Positions 14,772 through 19,270 of a DNA stretch of 19,270 nt are shown here, one piece after another. The stretch covers positions 1 to 19,270 of the forward strand of contig CAZWMK010000036.1 of NCBI GenBank assembly GCA_964635065.1, read 5' to 3'. Within the stretch, counting starts at the first letter, position 1; each line of letters opens with the position of its first letter. The notes below the pieces were generated by a model, which had not been told where the DNA came from, did no database searches, and was given only the letters and a program-made list of their open reading frames with translations. Source of the DNA: CAZWMK01 sp964635065 (lineage in GTDB: Bacteria > Pseudomonadota > Alphaproteobacteria > Sphingomonadales > Sphingomonadaceae). Made by a program: the position numbers and the translations under genes.

Positions 14772-15500
14772 ATGACCAAAAGGACCGGACTGGCGAAGGC
14801 CGGACTATACATGTTTGCAGCATCGGCGGCTGAAAAGGCCAAGCTGCTGGCCGCAGCGCAGCGCCTTGTCGAGGGGGCCGCCGCCACGCTGCCGCCCGCT
14901 GTGCGCCAGATTCTGTCGGCGCATGTCGACGAGGATATCTCCCACTTGCCACATTTGCAGGTGATGGCGAAAAGCCCGCGCGCCTTTGATGTCGTCTATC
15001 AACTCTCCTCGTCCGACAGGGGGGATCTGACCGCGATGGTCGAAGCGGTCGCCAGTGTCGCCACCCAGCTTGGCACGCTCTTCGACACCAAGGGCTGGGC
15101 GGTTTTTGTCGGCCAGGAAATCGCCATCACGCGCGGTGATGGTCCGGTATACAACGTCATGCCGCTGCGCCGTGTGCCGGCATTGTCGCATGCGGAGTTC
15201 ATGCATCACTGGTTTGACCGCCATGCGGATCTGGGAGAGGGCGTCGAAGGCGTGCGCTATCGCCAGAACCATGTCGATACCGCTGCCACCGCGGCTCTGG
15301 CGGCTCGTCTTGGTCTGTCGTTCGAGCCGATGGACGGACTGACGGAATCCTATTTCGACAGCGTTGATGCCGCCACGGCCATCCTGTCGCAGGATTCTGT
15401 GGCCATCGACGCCATTGCCGACGAACGTCTGTTCATTGACCATAGCCGCGCGCAGTTCGGTTTGAACCGCATTGTATGGGCGCAGGCACCTGTTGCCTGA
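14772..15500 (+). CDS. EthD-domain (dimeric alpha+beta barrel) protein
   Basis: A 242-residue protein. The C-terminal half holds an EthD-type domain: MPLRRVPALSHAEFMHHWFDRHADL at about 130-154 (landmarks AEFMHHW and RHADL), then RYRQNHVD at 162-169, with the conserved W-x-x-x-H pattern and the Q-N-H of the family. The N-terminal half has similar length and ends in a helix-strand pattern, so it may be a degenerate second ferredoxin-like module. EthD proteins occur in P450-dependent ether degradation and in polyketide or quinone pathways; most have no proven chemistry. GGGAGGA precedes the ATG. It is paired with the SnoaL-like gene. Confidence 0.78.
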   Translation: MTKRTGLAKAGLYMFAASAAEKAKLLAAAQRLVEGAAATLPPAVRQILSAHVDEDISHLPHLQVMAKSPRAFDVVYQLSSSDRGDLTAMVEAVASVATQLGTLFDTKGWAVFVGQEIAITRGDGPVYNVMPLRRVPALSHAEFMHHWFDRHADLGEGVEGVRYRQNHVDTAATAALAARLGLSFEPMDGLTESYFDSVDAATAILSQDSVAIDAIADERLFIDHSRAQFGLNRIVWAQAPVA

Positions 15501-15510
15501 GAGATGAACC

Positions 15511-16212
15511 CTAGAGGCTGAGACCGGACAGCCAGTCCGCGATCATGCGCTGTCCGGCCGCCACGGCGGCCGGACCAAGGCGGTCGTGGTCGTCCCGCAA
15601 CTGTGCAGCGGTCAAACCAGCTTCGGTCAACGTTTCCGGCGATGTGTCGACCCACGTATCGAAACGGGGGTCGAGGCCCATTTCGGCATGGAATTGCAGC
15701 GCCAGAATATTGCGGCCCCGCCGGAATGCCTGGTGGGCATAGGCCGGGGTCGAGGCCAGAAGCTCGACGTTGTCGGGCAGGTCGAATGTGTCGCCATGCC
15801 AGTGCAGGACAGGGACATTCGCGACATGGCACAGCGGCGATGTCAGGCCCGCCGGGTGCAGGTCCACCGGATGAAAACCCACTTCCTTGCATGGTCCGGC
15901 ATAAACCCGGCCCCCCATGGCCGCAGCGATCATCTGCGCGCCGAAGCAGACGCCCAGTGTCGGACGTTCTGCCGCCAATCGTTTTTCCAGTCGCCGCAAC
16001 TGGCAGGGGATCCATGGATGCGCGGCCTGTTCGTAAACCCCCATTGGCCCGCCCATCATGATGAGCAGGTCGGGCACCGCAAGATCGAGCGTGGCAAAAT
16101 CGGGGTCTGTCACGTCGATACGGTCGACGATGAAACCCTTTGCCTCGATCGGTGCACGATAACCGGCAACGCCCTCGTAAGGCACATGACGAATGATCAG
16201 CGCAGTCTTCAT
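15511..16212 (-). CDS. Class I glutamine amidotransferase (GMP-synthase-like domain)
   Basis: A 233-residue single-domain GATase1 protein. The oxyanion region is MMGGPMGVY at 52-60, the nucleophile Cys89 lies in GVCFGAQ, and His175 and Glu177 lie in QFHAEM, giving a complete Cys-His-Glu triad. Such stand-alone proteins hydrolyse glutamine or gamma-glutamyl bonds; many are annotated as GMP synthase-like but lack the synthase domain. Related ones act in gamma-glutamyl catabolism or amidation. ATG 16212 is chosen because the fold starts there (KTALIIRH); a GTG at 16242 is the alternative, and neither has a strong ribosome site. It converges on the EthD-like gene, 10 bp between stops. No link to the neighbouring catabolic genes is evident. 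Confidence 0.88.
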   Translation of the reverse strand: MKTALIIRHVPYEGVAGYRAPIEAKGFIVDRIDVTDPDFATLDLAVPDLLIMMGGPMGVYEQAAHPWIPCQLRRLEKRLAAERPTLGVCFGAQMIAAAMGGRVYAGPCKEVGFHPVDLHPAGLTSPLCHVANVPVLHWHGDTFDLPDNVELLASTPAYAHQAFRRGRNILALQFHAEMGLDPRFDTWVDTSPETLTEAGLTAAQLRDDHDRLGPAAVAAGQRMIADWLSGLSL

Positions 16213-16306
16213 GTCCTTGACGCTAGGACATGTCGAAAGCACGTAAAAGATAGGCTTTCTTGATCACAGTCAAGCTGGATGCGCGCCCGGGCCGGAGCGC
16301 TCCGAG

Positions 16307-16495
16307 CTATGCGCTGTCGCCGCGCAATGCGCGATTGAGCACTTCCACGACTTCGGCCACAGGTTCGGTGACAGTGACGCTGCGCCCCTCGCCAAAGCGA
16401 ATCCGGGTGCCATCGGTGATGGCGGAAACAAAGGTGACCTGCGCGGCATTCACGGCCATTTCATCACGATCGACACCGGTAAAAGTCACGAGCAT
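16307..16495 (-). CDS. Small conserved-looking protein, FlbD-like pattern
   Basis: A 62-residue acidic beta-rich protein. The pattern MLVTFTGVDRDEMAVNAAQV, then TDGTRIRFGEG and VTVTEPVAEVVEVL, resembles the small FlbD-type fold: short strands, an N-A-x-x-V turn and a final helix. No flagellar genes are near, so a flagellar role is not claimed. AAGGAGA lies 7 bp before the ATG, a strong site that supports real translation. It lies 94 bp upstream of the amidotransferase gene on the same strand and could be co-transcribed with it. Confidence 0.72.
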   Translation of the reverse strand: MLVTFTGVDRDEMAVNAAQVTFVSAITDGTRIRFGEGRSVTVTEPVAEVVEVLNRALRGDSA

Positions 16496-16612
16496 GGTCT
16501 TCTCCTTATTCTGACACGTTCATGCTGACAGACACACGGCCATGTGCAAGCGCAATTTGTGACTGTCCTGTTTTTCGTGCATTTTTCCTTATTTTGGGCT
16601 ATGGTTCGACTC

Positions 16613-16840
16613 ATGAAAAAGGCTTCTGCCCTTTTAGGCCTTATGGCCATGGTGCCGGTGGCAGCGCTTTTGGCCATTGTGGGGCGAAAGCGCCTGCGCA
16701 GACCTGCCTCTGGCATGGCAGGGCATGGGGAGCGCGCCGGTTTCTGTCCGATCGACCCACCCGCTACACCCGAGGACAGGCAGGCGATCGCAGACTGGAG
16801 CAGCGAGGGTGGTGCACTACCGCCCAAGGGGTGCGACTGA
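16613..16840 (+). CDS. Possible small membrane-anchored protein
   Basis: A 75-residue open frame starting MKKASALLGL. One hydrophobic helix spans about residues 4-24 (LLGLMAMVPVAALLAIVG), followed by a basic stretch GRKRLRR and a polar tail with a TPEDRQAIADW segment and two cysteines. The helix-then-positive layout suggests an N-out anchor or an uncleaved signal. There is no clear ribosome site before ATG 16613; ATG 16601 in the same frame is an alternative. Not recognised. If it is not a gene, then 16496-16921 holds no gene at all. Confidence 0.4.
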   Translation: MKKASALLGLMAMVPVAALLAIVGRKRLRRPASGMAGHGERAGFCPIDPPATPEDRQAIADWSSEGGALPPKGCD

Positions 16841-16921
16841 CAGTCATCATCCAAAGTCGGTCGTAACTTCCAGCCGGTCGCAGGCCCAAGCCGGCACGGT
16901 CTGGTTCGGAAAGGAACGACG

Positions 16922-17095
16922 ATGACAATCAGCTTGCAAAAGGCACTGGAAACGAACCAGCTCGGTCGTTTCATCGACGAGGCTGAAGCCGATGGACTGG
17001 GCGGCACCGTCGATGCAGTCATCGACGACGCCAAGGCCATTGCTGCGGCCAACCGCAAGCGCCCGCCCGCCAAGCCACAGACACCGTCGCGCTGA
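16922..17095 (+). CDS. Small hypothetical protein, 57 residues
   Basis: An open frame from ATG 16922 to TGA 17093-17095. The protein starts MTISLQKALETNQLGRF, continues with an acidic, Ala/Asp-rich helical part (DAVIDDAKAIAAAN), and ends in a basic Pro-rich tail (KRPPAKPQTPSR). AAGGA lies 7 bp before the ATG. Its codon use looks like the neighbours (G or C mostly in third positions). No family recognised. A longer minus-strand open frame covers the same DNA but has low-complexity Ser/Arg-rich content and is judged a shadow. Confidence 0.6.
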   Translation: MTISLQKALETNQLGRFIDEAEADGLGGTVDAVIDDAKAIAAANRKRPPAKPQTPSR

Positions 17096-17169
17096 GCGCG
17101 CACGCCGCCCGTCAATTGCAGGCGCTATGCTTTTTCAGCGTTGAGCATCTGCGCGATAATAGCCAAGAA

Positions 17170-17193
17170 CGTCAGGAGCCGCCGTTCCTGACG
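17170..17193. repeat. 8-bp inverted repeat before the second SDR gene
   Basis: CGTCAGGA (17170-17177) and TCCTGACG (17186-17193) pair perfectly around an 8-nt GC-rich spacer, 31 bp before the SDR start. It could end transcription of the small upstream gene (no T run seen) or be an operator of the SDR-crotonase operon. Confidence 0.45.
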
Positions 17194-17214
17194 CGCGGAG
17201 ATGATGCGACAAGC

Positions 17215-17221
17215 GGGGGGA
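17215..17221 (+). promoter_or_regulatory. Ribosome binding site that decides a GTG start for the SDR
   Basis: GGGGGGA ends 3 bp before GTG 17225. The in-frame ATGs at 17201 and 17204 lie too close to their only purine-rich stretch. The GTG also fits the usual SDR N-terminus better. Confidence 0.6.
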
Positions 17222-17224
17222 TCT

Positions 17225-17980
17225 GTGAAAAATTACTTCGACCTTTCAGGCAAGACCGCCCTTGTGACGGGGGCATCCAGCGGGCTGGGTGCGCATTTTG
17301 CCCGTGTCCTTGCAGCACAGGGGGCGGCGCTTGCCATCACGGCCCGCCGCATTGACCGACTGGAAGCACTGGCCACTGAATTGCGCGAAACAGGCGCCAC
17401 AGTCGGCGTGCATGCCATGGATGTGACCAATTCGGCCTCGGTCGATGCGGCGCTCGATGCGATTGGCGCCGTGGATGTGCTGGTCAATAATTCGGGGGTG
17501 ACGCTGACAAAGCCTATCCTCGACCAGACTGAAGCCGACTGGGACCATGTCCTTGATACCAACCTCAAGGGCGCCTTCCTTGTGGCGACCGGGGTCGCGC
17601 GCCGGATGCGGGCAGCGGGGCAGGGCGGTTCGATTATCAACATCGCCTCGATCCTCGGCCTGCGTCAGGCGGGGCAGGTGTCGAGCTATGCCGTATCGAA
17701 AGCCGGGCTGGTGCAACTGACCAAGGTGATGGCCGCCGAAGTCGCGCGCTATGGCATTCGCGTCAACGCGATTGCGCCCGGCTATATCGGCACCGACATC
17801 AACAGCGACTTTTGGGAAACGGATGCGGGCGCGGCGCTGATCAAACGCGTGCCGCAGCGCAGGCTCGGCCAGCCGCAGGAACTCGAGGGTGCGCTTTTGC
17901 TGCTTGCATCCGACAGTTCGAGTTTCATGACGGGCAGTGTCATCGCGGTTGATGGCGGCCACCTGTGCAGCACGCTTTGA
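17225..17980 (+). CDS. Short-chain dehydrogenase/reductase
   Basis: A 251-residue classical SDR. It opens with FDLSGKTALVTGASSGLG (TGASSGLG at 15-22), then NNSG at 88-91 and Asn113. The active site is Ser142, Tyr155 and Lys159 in SYAVSKAG, a complete tetrad. The end APGYIGTDIN and GSVIAVDGG is typical. It resembles 3-oxoacyl-ACP reductase-like and gluconate or sorbitol dehydrogenase-like SDRs, so the substrate is not readable. GTG 17225 is preferred over ATG 17201 on ribosome-site grounds. The crotonase gene follows after 13 bp, so the pair is an operon that might form a beta-oxidation-like hydroxyl-to-ketone step. Confidence 0.92.
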   Translation: MKNYFDLSGKTALVTGASSGLGAHFARVLAAQGAALAITARRIDRLEALATELRETGATVGVHAMDVTNSASVDAALDAIGAVDVLVNNSGVTLTKPILDQTEADWDHVLDTNLKGAFLVATGVARRMRAAGQGGSIINIASILGLRQAGQVSSYAVSKAGLVQLTKVMAAEVARYGIRVNAIAPGYIGTDINSDFWETDAGAALIKRVPQRRLGQPQELEGALLLLASDSSSFMTGSVIAVDGGHLCSTL

Positions 17981-17993
17981 GCGCGGGGAAGGC

Positions 17994-18887
17994 ATGAATA
18001 CGCATCCGTCAACCGTCCTTTATACCGAAGCAGCGCCAGGAATCGCCCGTATCGTTCTTGACCGCCCCGGTCAGGGCAATGCCCAGAACACGCAGATGAC
18101 TTTCGACCTGAATGGCGCGCTGATGCACGCCGCGCATGACGACAGCATCAAGGTCATCATCCTTGGCGGCAATGGCCGGCATTTTTCGACCGGGCACGAT
18201 CTCAAGGATCATGGCCATGACAGCGTCGCCGCCGCCCATCCCCGCATGGGGGTTGTCGGCGGACTGGATACGGCGACGGTTGGCGGTTTTTATGCCTGGG
18301 AGCGTGAGGTCTACCTGGATGCCTGCCGCCGCTGGCGGGCGATCCCGAAACCGATGCTGGCGGAAGTGCACGGCGCCTGCTTTGGCGGGGGCCTGATGCT
18401 GGCCTGGGTGTGCGACCTGATCATCGCCGCCGACGATGCCTATTTCTGCGATCCTGTGGTCAATATCGGCGTCAGTGGTGTCGAATATTTTGCCCATGTT
18501 TGGGAAATGGGTGCGCGCAAGGCCAAGGAAATGCTGTTTACCGCTGACAGCTGGACCGCAGCCGAGGCGCTGCAATGGGGCATGGTCAATCATGTCGTGC
18601 CGCGCGACACGCTGGAGCGCTTTACGCTGGCGCTGGCGGAACGTATTGCGCAAAAGCCATCCTTTTCGCTGAAACTGGCGAAAGAGGCAGTGAATGCCAG
18701 CCTCGATTCCCAGGGACAGGGCGATGCCATCGACAAGGCGTTTTTGTTCCACCAGCTCTGCCACGCGCATAACCGGGTCGAATATGGCGGCGTGCTCGAT
18801 CCCCACGGCATTCCCGAAACTGTCTTGAAGTCAGGTAACCTCAGCCCGCTGGTGGCGGGCACAAGGCAAGGGACGGGGCAGGGCTAG
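17994..18887 (+). CDS. Crotonase-family protein lacking both usual catalytic glutamates
   Basis: A 297-residue enoyl-CoA hydratase/isomerase family protein. Crotonase features are LDRPGQGNAQN at the start, the oxyanion loop FSTGHDL at 64-70, and GACFGGGLMLAWVCD at 127-141. Where enoyl-CoA hydratase has Glu in GGGCEL, this protein has Met135; where it has Glu in FGQPE, it has Val155 (FCDPV). Hydratase chemistry is therefore unlikely. Members without these residues include beta-diketone hydrolases such as 6-oxocamphor hydrolase and several lyases that use other acids, so Asp153 is worth attention. A 30-residue insert with FYAWEREVYLDACRRWR follows the oxyanion loop. GGGGAAGG precedes the ATG. 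It is 13 bp after the SDR gene and 3 bp from the converging peptidase gene. Confidence 0.9.
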   Translation: MNTHPSTVLYTEAAPGIARIVLDRPGQGNAQNTQMTFDLNGALMHAAHDDSIKVIILGGNGRHFSTGHDLKDHGHDSVAAAHPRMGVVGGLDTATVGGFYAWEREVYLDACRRWRAIPKPMLAEVHGACFGGGLMLAWVCDLIIAADDAYFCDPVVNIGVSGVEYFAHVWEMGARKAKEMLFTADSWTAAEALQWGMVNHVVPRDTLERFTLALAERIAQKPSFSLKLAKEAVNASLDSQGQGDAIDKAFLFHQLCHAHNRVEYGGVLDPHGIPETVLKSGNLSPLVAGTRQGTGQG

Positions 18888-18890
18888 CCT

Positions 18891-19270
18891 TTATTGCGGC
18901 CGGTATGTCCGCACGAACTGATCGAGCAGGCGAACGCCAAAACCGGTCGCACCTTTTGGCGTCAGCGGCTGATCCTCGTTCGACCAGGCGCGTCCCGCAA
19001 TGTCCAGATGTGCCCATGGCGTGTCTGCAGACAGAAAAGCGCCAATGAAATGTGCGCCCAGCCCGGCGCCGGGATGCATGCCTTCTGCGCTATTGCTGAT
19101 ATCGGCCACGTCGGAGGCCAGGATCTTGCCATAGGACGGATGCAGGGGCATGCGCCAAAGGGCTTCGTCAGTTGTCTGACTGGCGGTGAGAAGGGCGTTG
19201 GCCAGTCCGTCATGTCGCGAGAACAGGCCGCTGTAATGGGGGCCCAGTGCCGAGACCATCGCGCCTGTCA
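18891..19270 (-). CDS. Leucyl aminopeptidase (M17), C-terminal part, cut by window edge
   Basis: The minus-strand frame enters from the right edge as TGAMVSALG, matching the conserved (L)TGA-x-V-x-ALG of M17 aminopeptidases. It continues WRMPLHPSYGKILASDVADI (landmarks WRMPL and SDVADI), GAGLGAHFIGAFL, then PWAHLDIAGRAW and KGATGFGVRLL. These are the standard C-terminal elements of the catalytic domain. The zinc ligands (NTDAEGR block) and N-terminal domain lie beyond the window. The enzyme releases N-terminal amino acids in the cytoplasm. It looks like a chromosomal housekeeping gene, so it may mark the right boundary of the catabolic region. Confidence 0.93.
   Translation of the reverse strand, partial: TGAMVSALGPHYSGLFSRHDGLANALLTASQTTDEALWRMPLHPSYGKILASDVADISNSAEGMHPGAGLGAHFIGAFLSADTPWAHLDIAGRAWSNEDQPLTPKGATGFGVRLLDQFVRTYRPQ

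Noticed and set aside
16293..16304. 12-bp palindrome CGGAGCGCTCCG
   Set aside because: No loop, no T run, in GC-rich DNA beside a stop codon; such a word is not rare here and no function follows from position.
16486..17115. 209-codon minus-strand open frame
   Set aside because: Ser/Pro/Arg-rich without family features or a ribosome site, and it overlaps two better-supported small genes.

Overview
The window looks like a catabolic island from a sphingomonad-type alphaproteobacterium (Sphingomonadales; genus not resolvable). The basis is high GC content, a large TonB-dependent receptor of the sphingomonad kind inside a catabolic operon, strong GGGGAGGA-type ribosome sites, and a mix of P450, SnoaL/NTF2-like, old-yellow-enzyme, VOC, SDR and EthD genes. 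No rRNA, tRNA or CRISPR array was seen.

Layout. (1) 1-189: 3' end of an IS3-type insertion sequence. (2) 195-6992: a TetR regulator (minus) divergent from a five-gene plus-strand operon: cytochrome P450, NTF2-like protein, OYE-type flavin oxidoreductase, VOC protein, TonB-dependent receptor. A promoter with an overlapping 20-bp palindrome lies between regulator and operon, and a strong two-way terminator (7046-7078) ends the operon. (3) 7097-9205: minus-strand AhpD/CMD-like protein, a small DUF465/YdcH-like protein and a DUF2189-like membrane protein. (4) 9404-13353: plus-strand operon resembling acetoin dehydrogenase (lipoyl-alpha/beta hydrolase, E1 alpha, E1 beta) plus an SDR, behind a promoter framed by a 10-bp inverted repeat. 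(5) 13386-15500: a second TetR regulator divergent from a SnoaL-like/EthD-like pair, with a 14-bp palindrome between them. (6) 15511-17095: a class I glutamine amidotransferase (minus) and three small genes, one weakly supported. (7) 17225-18887: SDR plus a crotonase lacking both usual catalytic glutamates. (8) 18891-end: C-terminal part of an M17 leucyl aminopeptidase (minus), cut by the window edge.

How it may work together (inference). The receptor would import a hydrophobic or chelated substrate. P450, OYE, the SnoaL-like proteins, VOC protein and SDRs would hydroxylate, reduce, dehydrate or isomerise and oxidise a ring system. The thiamine-dependent Aco-like complex would split a C-C bond next to a carbonyl, and the unusual crotonase would act on a late ketone or CoA intermediate. 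The substrate cannot be read from the sequence; a terpenoid, steroid-like or other alicyclic ketone would fit. No E3 (dihydrolipoamide dehydrogenase), ferredoxin or ferredoxin reductase for the P450 is in the window.
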